DNA of 64,000 nt from Zygnema circumcarinatum (GCA_037447605.1 CM074809.1:3157752-3221751); one strand, 5' to 3'; positions 1 through 14,748 are shown, numbered from the stretch's first letter. Translations and numbers: made by a program. The notes: generated by a model from the letters alone, not told the origin.

Positions 1-80
1 TTCATGAATGCAAAATATTTGATTTGATTGTTTTTGTTGTAAATACGTCTTTCTGAGTACTCGCATGCGTTTATTTCCAG

Positions 81-3000
81 GTATGTTGAAGATCTTATTA
101 GGTTCGGCGCAGTTTATTACTCGCCAATCCCTCCGCCTCCTCCGGCTCATGCTGGAGCTCACATCCATGCTGCCTACAAAGCATTACCAGAATCTCCTCT
201 TCTGGCTGCGGCATTAGCCAGAAAACGGGTCAGGAAAGGTGATCCTTCGTGATTATTCTCGTTCGTGATTATTTGTTCAAGCAAGTATGTGGAGGAACCG
301 TAGTTAATTTTTTTTTGAACCGACACTATATGTATTGGAAGTGGTGGTAAGAAACAAGGGAGAACACGGGATAGTAATGACGAATGTTGTTGATGATGTT
401 GTGAATTGCTTGTTTGAGCACGTGGCCACCTTGTTTTCAGGTTTGGTTCACCATTGAGGAGAGAGCTGACCTAGGGATCTTCTTGCAACACTCAGTCTCA
501 CAGAAAGGAGGGCGCATTCCCGTGTCAGTAGACTCCCTCGGTGAAGGGTTACATCCTATTATGAAGCCAACATTGGGGCAGAAGCCACAAAGGGTGAAAT
601 CCCTCGACTTGAAGGTCGAGGCTGGTGGCTATGTCCGCGTTCATGTGAACCCTAAGCGATTTCCTGGGTATGAGTGAGGTGATCTTATGGCCCTTAGTTT
701 TTCAGAATTTCAATGCCCTTCTGCGTATGCATTCCCATCCTGGCTTGTTGAAGTTTTTTCAGTATTCAGCTACTGAAGATGATGTGAACCCAATCATCAA
801 TAGTTTGCAGTGATGAGTCTGGTGGTTGTGGGTACGATGCAAGAACTTGGATTGGAAGGATGCTTGTGACAAACAGCCCATATCGTTTCGTGCATGCAGG
901 TGCTACAGCGTTGATTGGGCATCCACATTGTTGGTGAATACATCAGATTATGTTGTCATTAACAAGCCTGCAGGAATTCCAGTAGGTGATTTTCCCGGAT
1001 ATCCTTCATGTCAACGGAAGGTTAATCATCCACTCATTGGATGAAAGTGCATACAACCTATGTCTTGAGATTATTGAAGTATTCATCGAAGGACATTCTT
1101 TCCCTTGTTCCTTTCGTTAGCCTGAGGTTGTTTCACTTTTTCTTGACAGGTAGGGGGAACAGTTGACAATCAGGTGGAGAATTGCATTTCCTTTGCTGCA
1201 AGGGCAGTAGGGTTGACGGAGCCCTTATGGCCCACTCATCAGCTGGACACATGTACGCAGGGCTGGTAAGAATTGAACGCCCTCGCGCATTTTTTGCCTT
1301 TTCTTTGCAACTTTTCTGGAGAAAAACGAAGTGTCAAAATGTCTTTGTCGGCTGAACCCTATGTCCCGTTTGAACCAACGGTGCAGTATGGTAAACCCTG
1401 CAAGTAGAGAAACTAGACCAGAGCCAGACCAGCTAATAGAGCTTTGCTGCAATGCAACACAACAGATACCGATAGACACAGTACCAATCCTCTGTCAACT
1501 CTGTTTGGTCAGGGCTTGAATTCTTTTTTGTGGCGGTGCTACTTGGCAGTGTGGTATTGGCCAAAACGAAATCCTTTGCTGGACACTTCAACTCGCTGAT
1601 GCGAGTGAGTCATTAGCCTCTCAACCCCTCCATTACTGCTTCCTGACCTTGAAGGCCGGGCGCCTGAGAATGAATTTTGCCCATGTATCTGCTTCGTGCT
1701 GCTCTGTCCACTTCAAGTGAAGTATTGGATATGTTGTCCCCCTTTCTCTCGTCTCTCCAACTTTCATTCTCGTCGCCCCTCATCTGTAATCTCATCTCTG
1801 TTATCTCTCATTTGTTGTTGTTTGTACTTTTTCTTCTCCGCCCCTTGTCCCCTCCCCCTCCCCTCGCCGCCCCCCTCCTTTACGTCAATAGTACCTGACT
1901 CTATAAGTAATCCGATAACTGAGAGCAAGTAGCCAAATCTAGGATTCAAACATGGCAGAAGATGGTTTCTGACGAGAGAAAGTTGCTCCATTGATGGCAG
2001 ATTGCCTTATGCTGATCCAGAAAGTATGCAATGCCTGCCTTCAGGAGCGTAAAGTGAACAAGGCCTACCGTGCTCTGACGACATCACCCATAAATCCGGG
2101 GCGTTTAGTGCACTTCATGCGGCCAGGAAACTATGCCCCAAGAGTTGTCAGACAAGGTATGCTGCTGCTTTTTTGCCCATGTCCTTGGGAACCAATGTTT
2201 TGCAGATAATCTTCCGGAGTCTTGAATGGTTATTTATTATAGACTACACATGATTTTCGAAATTCATCACCACGTACATTCACTCAGATTTTCGGGCTCT
2301 TGTCGGTTCTTTGTCAGTTCTTGGATGATCATTGGAACTAGTTTTGTTTTCCCTTTTCGTCTCCTTCATCTTTCCTTCCGTTTTTGCTCCTTGATTTCTG
2401 TCCTTCAGTTGGCGAAGGAGGCACTTCTGGGCTGTAGTTGGTTCTGTGTCCTTAACAGAAGAGTGCATTGTTGCCAAACATTAGCTTCGATGTTTCAACA
2501 TTTCGTTCAAAAGGCAGTAATGTAAACTGCAAATGTCGATGCTCATATTCCGAGCTTTTGTCTTTTTTTTCTTTGGCTCCTTTTCTAGAACTTTTTGTCC
2601 TGCAGACGTACAGAATGATTGGCAGCGGTGCGAGCTTGAGGTATTAGAGTGCTGCCACGTGGCATTACCGTCGGCTGCTGTCTTCAAGGAAGCAGATGTA
2701 GCAATGGCATTGTCGCCCCCAAGCCATGAGAGAGCGTTTGAATGCACTGTCCATCTCATTACAGGACGTACCCATCAGGTGGGTGATTGCAGATTGACTA
2801 CTGCTCCAATACCGAGAATTGACATGTCGAATGAGCAACCAATGCAAAGGTGTCGAGGGAAGATGACTTGTTATGTTAGCTTGTTATGTGGCTGCTGCCT
2901 GCGTGCAGCTGTGAAAGACAACTTCCCTTCATTGTATTATGACTTTCTATACCGTGCAGTATCCTTCCTTCCGTCCTCCTACTACTATTGCACCTTATGA

Positions 3001-3450
3001 ACTTATTGATTCTGTTGCTTTGTGCAGCTAAGGGCACAGTTTGCCGACATTGGAGCACCACTGGTGGGTGATACCATGTATGTGCCTATAGCCATGGCAT
3101 CCAAGTCATTCTGTGAAAGCCGGGACGGGGACGCACTGAATTCATCTCATTCCCTTCCACACAGTCAAGAGCAGGATGCTTTAAACGCACCTGATTCATT
3201 AAGGCCCGGATGTTTGATGTCACCTGCAAGCCCTGAGTTCCCATTTACGGAGGAATCCAAGCATGGAACGAGAGATCCGAGCGGTAACTGTGCAGAGCAC
3301 ACCTCTCAGAACGATTCTTTTGGGCAGCCCGCGGTATTTGGTGGGCCGGATCCTGAAGGCGCTGTGGGACTGCAGGCATGGAAAATTTCTTGGGAAGGGG
3401 GGCCAGGCGTCATTGAGGCACCCGATCCATGGTGGAGGAATTCTTCCTAG
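81..3450 (+). CDS. RNA pseudouridine synthase, plant PUS6-like (RluA family), 5' partial
   Basis: Converts uridine to pseudouridine in RNA; the closest plant family I recognise is the predicted plastid RNA pseudouridine synthase 6. Exons: 81-228, 441-667, 900-985, 1154-1265, 1550-1604, 2045-2156, 2606-2778, 3028-3450, all with GT-AG junctions and matching phase. The order of landmarks follows the family: YVEDLIRFGAVYY, then VHVNPKRFP, YVVINKPAGIPVGGT, the RluA catalytic motif in the form THQLDTCTQG (Asp is the presumed nucleophile), YRAL, HFMRP, TGRTHQLRAQ, GAPLVGDTMY, and the C-terminal GLQAWKISWE and PWWR. The start codon and transit peptide lie before the window. The first exon could instead end at 238, but only an end at 228 keeps frame with exon 2. 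Exon 8 carries a Ser/Pro-rich insert after GDTMY that I do not recall in the family. Function is inferred from homology. Confidence 0.9.
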
Positions 3451-4488
3451 TTAGGCTTTGCTTCTTACGGGACTCCATACAGGCTGAGTATTGTAACTAC
3501 ATTCTTCTTCTGCTTAGAAATACCCTTTCCTTGTTCCAAGGTTGCCTTGCTGATCAGCTGATTGGGCCAATCAGGTGAAAGTACGATGTTGAAAGGAATG
3601 TGTCTTGGCTTGGGAAGCGACAGAAGTTGTGAAGGCTGATTCTAACGTAGTGGATGACATGGTTCTGGAGAAGTCTGTGAGAGGAGTTCTGCTGTCCTCG
3701 TTCTTGGTGGCTTCAACGAGTAGAGCTGAGTGCTTGGGATACGCAGAAACCAAGTCTGTCATATGGCTGCAGCTTAATAGGATGTTAAAATAGTTTTAAT
3801 ACGAGTTCCATGCACTGAACCCTAAAAAAACTTGAAGACCTTAACCTTAAGCCTTCACTGTCTTGAACGATGATTTGCAACATTAGCACGCAATGGACAT
3901 TCCCACAAGTGCAATATGAATGTGAAATTGAATCCATCTCATGACAAAAAAAACGTCCAAGTAATTGTAGACGCCCCAATCGAGCACACAACACTGCACG
4001 GCCAAGGACAGACCAAAGACCAGATTATGGAAAATAATTTTTTTTTGCAACATACAACTTTCGACCAATTTTTCCGTAGCCAGTAAAGCTGCGACTCTAT
4101 GTACCACACACTGCGAGCTAACGCTCTTCCCAACCGAAACGATGAGAGGCAAAGCAGCCGCAGTGCCCAACAAGAAGGCCTACAAAACACTTTACTTAAA
4201 CAGAGATCCTCGTCCTCACGATCTCCCTCTCCCTCTCTCCCCACCCATAAAAAGGCGTAACGTAATCACATTAGCACTAAAAGCTAGCAGCATCCCCGCC
4301 CCCTAAACTCACATTCTTAAGCGCAAAAATGGCCTTCTCTGGAATCTACCTCTCCCTGTCCCTATCCCTCCCTCTCTCTCCTCCCTCTCACTCTCTGCCT
4401 TTTCCCTGCCCTTGAGGATCCTTGTGACCCAAAGCAAAGAAACATCACGGAAGTGCTCGTTTTATGCGGCATCCTCTGAGAGCTGCTT
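3451..4488. other. Convergent intergenic / 3' UTR space
   Basis: Lies between the stop codons of the (+) pseudouridine synthase and the (-) acylpeptide hydrolase. I see no coding exon. It holds the two 3' UTRs, A/T-rich runs near 4030 and a CT-rich stretch at about 4330-4400. Confidence 0.6.
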
Positions 4489-7400
4489 TCAGGCGAGATG
4501 CTGCTTCAGCCAGGCGGAGATGGTGAGCCACTGCTCAAACTCGCTTTGGGGTCTGCATCATAATCACGCAGAGAGGGGAGAGTCCTCCCGAGGGCTTAAT
4601 TAGGACCCACTCCTTAACCACAACATGATAAATAGAACAAGTGAAAATAAACGAAACAAGTCCCGAACGATCAGCGCATCTAAAGGTATTTCTACACCAA
4701 GGTGACGACCTACAAACCATACAGAAGCTGCAAAAGACCGGAAATCCTAAGAGATGCACTCGGCCTCCCACTGACAACTGGTCATCAAGCCAGGAAACTC
4801 ACTTGTCAATGGCGTGATTGTCTTCTGGAAAGTAAAAAACTTTTGATTCCAAGCCTTGAGCTCGCAAAGCGTGGACAAACTGCAGTCCGTTCCCAAACCA
4901 CCAAAGGATCCGTTTTTTGATCATCACCACTCGCTTTTGTCATTCACTTCTAAATCTTGATGCAACTGAAGCCACTCTTCTATCAAAAGTAAAAAGAAAA
5001 AAAAATCCACTCTTCTATGAAATGTAAAAAGTAAAAAAACTACCAAGTGCTCGGGTGGATGTATCCAGTGCTTTGACATGGCAACTTACGAAGCACAGTT
5101 TCCTTACACACTTATCCTTAACGATTGTGGAAAGCAGCTTCCATCAAGAGAAAAAACTAACACACGCAGACCATGTCGAACCTAAAACGTAATAACTTTC
5201 AAAATGGTCCTCCAACGAATCCATTATCACTAATACTCGAAAGCAGAGTGAGGGCTCTGTCCTTTGCTACTTTGTTAAGCTGAATTGGTCTATAAAGAGG
5301 ACCCCGACAAGACCACTGCACAACCGTCATACCTGAAGGCCATTCGAGACTGGAACTCTGCGATCTGCTCCACCCAAAAGAAACAAAGTAGGAACCTTCA
5401 CCTGCAGCAAACAATTCACAATTCAATTCAGGAACATACTTTACTACGCAGCTGCACGTGCCACCTCCACAATCCACTTGCTGTAGCCATGATGACCTTG
5501 GGATAAATATCCCACTTTCACCAATATTACATCCATACTGCAGCACTGTTACTATCTAGGCAATACAGGGACACTACATGTGGATAGGGGCGTAAAAATC
5601 TTGAAAGTGGACTTGTCTTTGACAAAAAGGCGAAGCACTTCTGTTAGAAGCACTTTTGTTAACGATCTTCACTTGGAGAATACGGGCAGACTGAAACAAC
5701 ATCACATGGATGACGACTTTCAAACCTTCATAGGAAAGCAAGCGAGCTTGAACGAAATAAATTGTTTGCCATGAAACCCCTTGAAACAGTTGAAACAGAG
5801 AGTGACTGTAACCATAGGCTTCAATCTTCCAACCATCATACCTTAGAAGCATGGCTTATCGGAGACGCTCTATAGAATGATTGAAGCTCCGACAAACTAG
5901 GGTTGTCTGAAAATCCGACCACTCCCTGAGCGCCAAGTGTCTCGACATATACCCAGTCGGGAATATCGGATGTAGAAACCATACTGACCAAGTTACACAC
6001 AGGATTCCGAAGCACTGCTGTCCTAAATCTATCAGGAACCTGCACATAATCAGAATATATTGGAATTCTTAAATTCACTTTGTCCACAGATTCATTTGGC
6101 TGAGTCTTCCAGAACCTGTGTAGGAGAATTAGTGTTTCTGACTAGGTCTGCTCAGGAAGTTGAACATGGGCCTTTCTAAATTGTATAAAAAAGCTACTTG
6201 TTGACTATTCAAAAAACGTTTGAAGGCTGTCAGACATTCAGGATTCTGGTTCATTTGTCGACCAACGGGAGCATCTTCAATCAACTTGTGTTGTATCCCT
6301 CCTGCATCCACTGGTAGTTTGTGGGTTTTTTTAACTTGGGAATTTTAAATGACAGAGACATACCTGACCAATTAAATGGGCTGCGATGAATCCTCCATGA
6401 GACCCCCCTACAACTGCCACTCTGCTGCCGTCAGCATAGCCCAACGAGATCACCTTGTCGAGAGCTGCCAAGACATCTGCTACATCCTGCATCACCGTGA
6501 CTTGGGATACCTTCAAAATCACATGCACAATTGGAGCTGCCATACTGCATAGCAAAGAATTTGGTGGATTGAACTCGTCTGCAAGGCAAGATGCAGGTCA
6601 GGATGCGGAAAGAGTTCTAAGCCCAAAATGAAAGGTTTTTATGCCATTTATACTTTGCGGAAAGCAAAAGATTCGATTTCCGTAATGCAGGCTGCTCTAC
6701 CAACTGATCGATAGACATCTTTGCTCACATTTTTTTTTTTTGGTGATTTTTTTATCACACCCGTGTACAGACCTATGATTTGGATGTCCAACTTGCTGGG
6801 ATGCTCCATCTTGCAACACCTAACAGTTATGGGTGAACTAAAGATGGTGTGGTTAACCAGACGGCCAACGAAAAGAAGGCAAGAAAAAAAATATTACCTG
6901 CCGGCCCACATTTTTGGGCAATGATTGCAGAGCTTCCTCACCAAAACCTAGAGAGCCCCTGTCCCAACAAAATCATCACAGTAAGTTTGTGTTTCTCTTC
7001 CACACACATTCTCTATTTTTACTGATGAATTCTCCTCGCTGGTTTCACAGAAGGTGGAATAAACTAGGAAATCAGGTAGGAGTTGGCAGGTCCACATAGA
7101 CTTCAGAAAATTGCTTTCTGAGCTTCTATGCCTTTCGACTTTATGACTTTTGCTGCTAGAGTTCTGAACTTGGCAGCCGACGATCACTGGAAAAAGTAAT
7201 AAGATTGAAACTAATCGCTGCTTTTGGAATTAGTTAAGCATGCTAGGACTTCAGTTAGCATGTGTACTGTTGAAAAGCATTCACATCCTTAGAATCTCTG
7301 CCACTGTTTTCATAACACTTCATGTCGTTGTAAGAATCACCTCCGTCGGTATCTTGTCATGCACACTATGACACCTTGCGAAATCCTACAAGCAGTGCAA

Positions 7401-10400
7401 GTAACGGTCCAAATTCAATTGGGTTTGAGTCTCAAAAGTGTGAGGAAACACCTGTAGTTGACATGGAGAACACTGAATCCGAGTCCACACAGGTATGCGT
7501 ACGGCATCATGAAGCTTGTGGCGGTCACACCATGGGGTCCCCCATGAGGAACAACAACTAAAGGTTGCAATTCTGACTGTTGATTGTCCGATGAAGGCTG
7601 CCGTCTCACAAAAATGGCTTCAAAGGGCTGTTTGGCACCTGTTCAGATTCCCATGAGAGCGAAAGGGCTAAAAGAGGTGAGGAGCTGAGAGCTGCTTCGG
7701 ACATAATAAAGAGTTGCAAGTTTATTGCGTGGAATCTGAACGATTCGAAATGAAGTGGAGAGCATACCGTCTTGAAGGGGCTGACCTCGCGACACAACAG
7801 GAATAGAGACAACTTCAAACTCTGTAGATTTCAGTGCCATCTCCACCTGCAGGGAAGCAGCCCACTCGATTCCATGTTCAAGTCCTGTGGTTCTTGTATT
7901 TGAGACTTATGATTAAAAGAACAAAAGGATACTAACTACGTCCTTGGTCTTATCGCCTATTCAATGCGATTTCTCTGCTACAACAAGAATAGATCGCCAG
8001 GACTTGCAAGAGTTGACAAGAGTCATCAAGAAACAGCGAACGAAAACCTGCTGCTTCACTAGAGTAAAAAGCAAACACAAAGATACAGCATTCGTTAGCC
8101 CCGAAGCACCCAAATTCCTCCATTTCCTGCTCTTGACAATCTTCCAAAACGTGCATCAGACTGTCCCAAGTTGGAAGAAAGCCAAACCTCGTCAGAGTAC
8201 TCCACATGAGGGGGCGAAATCTCTGACCAGAGCCAACCCTCAGCCTTGAGCCATCCTGCGTTGATTCTTCCCAACATCAGCTTGGTCGGACAAGCAGGTG
8301 TACTCGCACCTGAAGAGTCACAATACAACCATACAATGCTTCACTTCAGACCGACGATAGTCTATCGACTGCAATGCAACTTCTGCATAACAAGGTCGAG
8401 AATTCCGAACGAAAGGCATAGCTTATAAACTTAAAACAAAACATAAAAAAAAAAAAAAAAAAGAAAAAAAAAAACCCGGTGAGTGAAGTCAAACAGGATG
8501 GACAGACAGTCTCCTAGAGACATCTTGATAACAAACGTTAACTACAGAGGAAGAGGCTCGTTGAGAGAAGTCCTTACCAGCTACCACCACATTGTTCCGA
8601 ACGTCCAACAAGTTCCATGAAATTGGACCTTCAGGAGTCAGCCTAGAAACCCTCCCACTGCAATCCCCAACAAAACCCAAATGAGACGTGCCTATTGATG
8701 GACCATAGCAACAATAACCTTCCCTTTGTCATCATTCTAACTGAGTTTGCAAACATGATCCAAAGCATGTGTTGCAGAAGAAGCAAAAAAGTGAATCAGC
8801 TGGCAGATGTGATGCCCACCTTTCAACATGAACAGCAATGATTGCTTGAGTGCTTCTCCATGACGTTGTCAGCAGCAGAGTCCTGTTATCGGCCAACCAG
8901 GGAAAAGCGATCATCGAAGTGCAATACAGTCCTGGAAATCCTCCGATTTCTTCAGACCTTGGAACGACGTCAATCTGTAAACAAAGGGCGAGCATCCACC
9001 GAAGTCAAAAGTCACAGAGCAAAGATAAATCCAACTGCATCTCTGAGCTTGAAACTTCAACGTGCAATTACCCCCCTCTTTAACACCAAAGGATTGGTCT
9101 TCAACACTCTTTAAGGTAAAGTCAGCCCGATCACCACAAAGAATATGAGTCTCAGTACTTGCAGGGTGGTCGAGGTAACTCTCCGTGGACGCTACTTCCC
9201 ACATACGAGACTTAATCATTAAAATTTTCGTGCAGAAAGCCACCAAACTGGAGTATTGACCAGCGGATGCAACTCTTCAAAGCACTCAGAAATATGAAAG
9301 GAACATCGCAGTTTGTACACGATCAAATTTGTCCACTTCTAGCATCATAACAGGAGGGGCACCTACGATTGTCTGAATCGGCAGATCAGCCGATGGGGTA
9401 GCTGCTATGAGTGGCAGCACCTCCCCGTTGCCGCTCTCCATGGCCATGGCCGACATCCCTCCCGCGGGAATGACTGCTTCCGGCGGCCATGGCACTGCAT
9501 GGAGGGAGTTTGTGGCTGCATGGGCTCCACTGTCCACTGCTGCATGCGCTGATAGGAACACAAGGAGAGCACCATCCGGACTGCAGAACCCAATTCACAA
9601 CATAGAACAGGTCAGTATAGAGAAATGTCCTGGCACGAAAACGATGGGAGAGGACTGGTAATGATTCTAAACTAAGTGGGCTCTTTAGGACTTCCTTGTG
9701 GCTTGATCACTTGAACCCTGAGCAGCAATGACCGCTTGCAGAGAATTTGTACTGTTGAGAGGATTCCACAATGTAGAACAACAACAGGGTCTGTACATTG
9801 ACCCTTTGAATATGGGAAAGAACAAAGCTTAAAATGTTTCACGAATATTTGAAGACACCACCCACAAACTGGGGAAAGATCGAGCCCCTTTGGATAGCGA
9901 AGCAACATTGCCAAAGTCTGTCTGTTGTGCCATATAAACATACTGAAACTGATTTCCTATGAAGGGCACAGAAAACCAAAGGTGAAAATGTGCAAGAAAA
10001 AAACCTGAATCGCGGGGCGAATGCACTGCTGATGCCATTTGTCAATTTAACAGATTCTGCACCTCGTGAATAGCTGCCACATCCAGAGGCACAGCATGAG
10101 TCAATTCATGACCATTGGTATTCACCTATTTCCATATGTGCACAACGAGGATAGGAGACTACCTAGTTAACATGCTTCTTACATTGGTTCAATCTTAAAC
10201 AACCTTTCAGTAACTTTGCTCCATTCTTGAACAACAGTTTGCAAACGAAAAGACCTACTGTTTCGAGGATTTGAAATTCAAAAGTAGACATCGATTCATG
10301 GCCAGCAGCCACTACGTTTCAAAGGCTACATGTACAAGCTGTGACCCAAATTGATTCAAAAGTAACTGAAAGGAAACACGTATGTACTGTTGCTAACTTA

Positions 10401-13400
10401 CACAGGTGTTGTAGGTGAAGCTCCGGGAACAGAAACCGAGTAAAGGGCACAAGGGCGATTGAAACAATAAACCATCCCTAGCCTCTTGTGCGTTCCAAAG
10501 TTTGTGGCATATGAAGACCAGCCTACATACACGAGAGTGTCTTGAAATCCCCCCAAAGGTGGGCCCCACACCACCTGCCCTGCACTGACACCGGCTGGAA
10601 TACCTTCCACAGATTGAACTGTTCCGCTGGCAACATTCACAAAGGGAGGGGAAAAACGTCAGCATAAGTCTGAAGGAAACGCTTAGCACTATCCATAGTA
10701 AGAAACAAAAATAACAAGCAGGCAATTACGGGGCTTCCTGCAAACTAGCAGAAAGTAGCATCCTATACACTTAAGGCTGTACAAAGTTACATGAATCCTG
10801 TAAGGCGAGCGAAGAACAGAGTTTTGAGCATCGGAATATGAAGGATCAGCCTTGGGCTTTGAAAATTTATGGTAGCTATCTGATTCTACAGTATTGTGGC
10901 ACCGCTGACAACAAAGGTGAGAAACGTAATTCTTATCTTTCATCCATTCGGAAAAACAAAAACTATCTCTGTGTGATATATGAGAGGAACAGATCTTTCA
11001 TCTACATCGCTTTCACTTTCTCGCGAGACATTTGTCTTTCCCTTATGAGGTTGTGTGATTGATAACCACGTTGCGCAGTTTGCAGTAAAAACTACTACGA
11101 TAACTGTCCGCTTTCAGGAAGCAATGGGTAATCCTAAAGATTTCGATCACAATATTGTTTTGGGATAACCATGTCAATTCCTAGTTTCATTCAGCCGCCC
11201 AGGTTTCAAGTTTTAAGATGTCAACATTATGTCTGATGGTGTGATCTAAAACCAATTGACCCCATCAAGGTGATCGTAACTGCTTGCACATTTCTACTCT
11301 CAAAATTTCTAGGTGTCGATCAAGGGCATGATGTCTGCTCAATCTAGAACAGCTCAAGCGCATGCCGAGCTAGAATCCCACTCAACTACACCAAGTCAAC
11401 ATAGAAACAGACTTCTCTTGTCAGATATTATGTAAAAAGTAACTGATGTTGTGGTTTGGGTACATACTCCAACGTGTCAAGCAAGTAGAGAAGCGGCCTC
11501 CCCTTCCCTGTGTACCGCTCTCCCCAGTCTTCTTGCCAGGGTCCCCTCCCCTTCCAAGTACCCGCCTCCGAAAGGCTTTCACTAACAACGGGCTTTTCAG
11601 ATTTCAAACCCTTTACTTTAGTCGTAAACCCAGGAGTCGACGATAGCGACGTTTTGGATGAGTTTTGTCGGCCAAAAACAGGCCGAGACTTTTGAGGCTC
11701 CTCTGCCACATAAGCAACTTTAGTTTCATCCATACTCCACGAAACGCCCTCAAACCTGCGACAGAACCGGAAGGAATTATTCACTCACTGAATTACTCAT
11801 TTCTGACCAGCCCCTCATTTCATTCCGCAATGAGTGCGCATGCAATGCATAGAAACGTCTACTCATGGGGACAAGGATGACAAACGATAAGAAAGGAGCC
11901 ATGAACTTGCATTGGCTCTTGTGTCCTGGTGAGTTTTTCACACATTCCAGAATGCATGCCAAGAAGGAAGAAGCTGAAGAAATATGAAAAACACCCATTT
12001 TTGTCACCAAACGACAGGTAAGGGAAACAAGTTTGCGTATCCTCTACTTCAAGCCTTCTTGCAGCATGTGGAGGCGGCAAATGAAAGAAAGGATAACAGC
12101 AAGCCTAAGTCCAGACTTAATCATGGAGTTTACTACTAGAAATAAATGACAAATTTCACGGCCGGGCACGTGGCCCTTTAAACATAGAGACACAATAACT
12201 AAACAGAAAAGAAAAACAAAACAAAAAAAAGACCGAGGAAATCCTACCAGCCATCATTGTACACTGTTCCGTGTAATGCTTGTGGCACAAATACTTCTTT
12301 TAGAAGTCGTCCTGAGCCCCAGATCTCGAACTTGACTGGACCTGGCTCTTTGCCAGGCTCCCCGTTCTTTACCAAAAGCAGACGGTTACCAGAAGGTGAG
12401 GGTACTGCAAGCGAAATTCCGGTCAACTCGAGAGGAAATGGAGCCCAGTGGAAAAACGACAGATCACCCTGTGGCTCAGGAATGTGTGCACTGGACAGAA
12501 ACTTCCGAATACTGTTGCTAGGGAGGTTGCGTTGACTCATCGCCACCACCACATCAAGGCCTCCTTTCCCTGAAGCACAGAAATGTCAGGTAAAATGTCG
12601 CGATCTCTGTTAACAAGTCGACTACCCTAATAAGCACAAGAAACACACTTCGTCCAAGTTTGAAACAACCACATACACAGAGTGAATGCTTTGATACAGC
12701 CAGTTCCTTCATCTTTCAGCCTGACAACAGACAAATAACCTGTCAATGAACCTATTCGGGAGAACCCAGTTCGCATGTGTAAAAAGGTCATACGGGTCGC
12801 CTATTTAAAACTAGGGTTCCCGAAATATTTGAAAGTTTCAAGTACGATTTACTCGTGAGTGGAGGATAGGGATATCTGGAATTGAAAAGGAGAATAATGC
12901 TGCTGGTCTAGAGTACAAAAAACCCAAGCTTAATGAAAAACATCATACACTTGAATGGTGGTGAAGCCAACAAACGGTGGGCACCATTGCAGCTTACTCC
13001 CTGGAGACCTTGCCTGCACGAACTCCTGCTTTCACTCATGCACCATGATGAATACTCATTGCGGATTGACTCGACTATACTCTCATTTTGGGACTTTCTA
13101 AAATTCCATATTTTGGCGGGCATACGCGCGAGAGTACTATGAAATAAGTACCTTTATAGCCCGTACCATTGGGAGTCATGCGACACCATGCCTTCTCAAT
13201 ATTGGCTATAGCTGAAAAGGCCTCGAGGAGCTGCTCTTCTTCCCCGAACTGCGGCTCATCATCTATTGGTGACCCGTTTCCCTCCATCTCTCCTTGCTCT
13301 ACAGGCATGGATCCGCCTTCTCCTTTGACAGAGTTCGATAACTGCAATGTGCCTGCCCGTTCTAGGCCAACGCTTTGGCGCCTTTCAAGAGACCAATTGA

Positions 13401-13405
13401 GAAAC
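4489..13405 (-). CDS. AARE: Acylamino-acid-releasing enzyme (acylaminoacyl-peptidase, S9C)
   Basis: Serine peptidase of the prolyl-oligopeptidase clan that removes N-acylated residues from peptides and in plants also degrades oxidised proteins. Exons, 5' to 3' on the minus strand: 13152-13405, 12248-12569, 11468-11755, 10402-10626, 10005-10073, 9367-9580, 8820-8974, 8578-8657, 8188-8309, 7768-7846, 7452-7638, 6898-6958, 6364-6486, 5842-6039, 5333-5401, 4803-4879, 4489-4552; phases agree at every junction. The N-terminal beta-propeller part shows VAMSQRN, HWAPFPLELTG, DGWFEGVSWS, VEGIP, YCFNRPCALY and SPDGALLVFLSA. The hydrolase domain has VVVPHGGPHG, the nucleophile motif VVGGSHGGF, the Asp region FLLGGADRRVP and the His region FPEDNHAID. 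About 861 residues are found, longer than the usual ~760. Exon 2 starts in phase, so an upstream first exon exists but could not be placed; it should lie between 13406 and about 14300. Confidence 0.95.
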
Positions 13406-14300
13406 CTGCAGACAAGAAGGAAACGACTTCGACGCGTTAAGAATGAAAGACGAGTTTCGAAGTAATATTACAAGAAGTAACGAACTTCGACAATAAAGAC
13501 ATGGAAGTTCACAAGATTCATGCATTCCAATGCAGCTCCTTCGTGCAAGAAAAAATGCGGGGGAGTCTTCCCGATCCCTCACAAACAGCTTCAACGCACT
13601 CGGAAATGCTGCTGATCTGCGAAAATCTGAGTAAATTTGGACCTTCAGAAAAGCTAATGCTGTGCACAGAAAGAAAGGCAGGCCCTCAGAAAAGGGAGTT
13701 CTGTTCGAGCTGACAAAAAAAAAAAACAAAGACTATCAGGCACCTTTTGAAAATCAAAAGTATTCAAACTGCAACTTGCCAACTGCTACTGGACTATCAG
13801 ATCAACCTCTACAAACATCATGAGCACCTGTTCTGCTTGTTATCTCTCCCACGAGAACAACGGTTCAGCGATCTGTGCTGCACACAGAGACCCTCCCAGC
13901 TTCCAGCAACCCAAGCGCCTTGAGAAGATGAGAGAATGCGCGGAAAGTAAGGCTGAAAATGAGAAGAATCCCCGAGATCTGCAAAAAAGAGAGGCCCTCT
14001 ACGACCTCCCTGTGAGAGGAAGCCTCTCAGGCCGAGCCCTAGCAGCGCCAGTTGGCTTGCCGGAGTGCAGGACAGCCTTTTTCCCTCCCTCTCTACCTCC
14101 CTCTCCCTTTCCCTCTCCCTCCCTCTCCCTCTGCCTGCCTGCAGCGTCGTCCCTCCTCTCTGTACGGTAGCGGCACAGCCACAGCCCAGAGCAGGTCCCA
14201 GACCGGCGGGCCTCTTCGTACACAGTACGGCTCTACGCGCACATACCTGAGGCCGTGCCGTACAATTCTGGTACAACCGTACACTGTACTTTATGTACGA
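13406..14300 (-). other. Intron 1, unplaced first exon and 5' region of the acylpeptide hydrolase
   Basis: No exon could be fixed here although the start codon of the acylpeptide hydrolase must lie in this stretch or just beyond it. A minus-strand reading frame at roughly 13850-14060 rich in Leu, Arg, Ser and Phe could be a targeting peptide. The plus strand carries a long CT-rich tract at about 14070-14150 (GA-rich in the sense of the gene), typical of the 5' UTRs seen elsewhere in this window. A GTAC-rich patch follows at about 14215-14305. Confidence 0.4.
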
Positions 14301-14748
14301 ACGGATGAGCAGGGGCCGTGCATTCGGCGCGTTTCTGGTGGTGAACGACTGGGACGGGGCGGGAGGGGGCTTCCTTTGGGGCCTAAGAAAGGAAATATTT
14401 TACTTCGGGGAAGGTTTGGAATGGGTCGGTCATGTGCAAACTGATTATATAGGACGATCCTTGAAAAAATAAAAAATAAAAGAGATGATTTTGGCATTGA
14501 TATGATGGCGATGCCATGGAAGGGAAACAACCTTAAAGCCTCCACTCTTTCCCCGCGCTTTAAGAAAGAGTATGTGGAGGATGACAGGGAGCTCCTAAAG
14601 GTAACAATGCTGGCCAATAGCGGGATCGAGAACCACGAGTGGCCAGAAGGACCCAAAGTGGGGGACGAGGACCTCAGCGCTCACCGACCAACCACCAAAC
14701 TGCCTTTTGTCGCAGCGGCGAGGCCAGGGTACAGTGGCAGGGCCGGTA

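Noticed and set aside
4880-4925. Frame reading ...WWFGNGLQF before acylpeptide hydrolase exon FVHALRAQG
   Set aside because: It is the intron end (acceptor CTGCAG) that by chance mimics the NGLQ already encoded by the preceding exon at 5333-5401.
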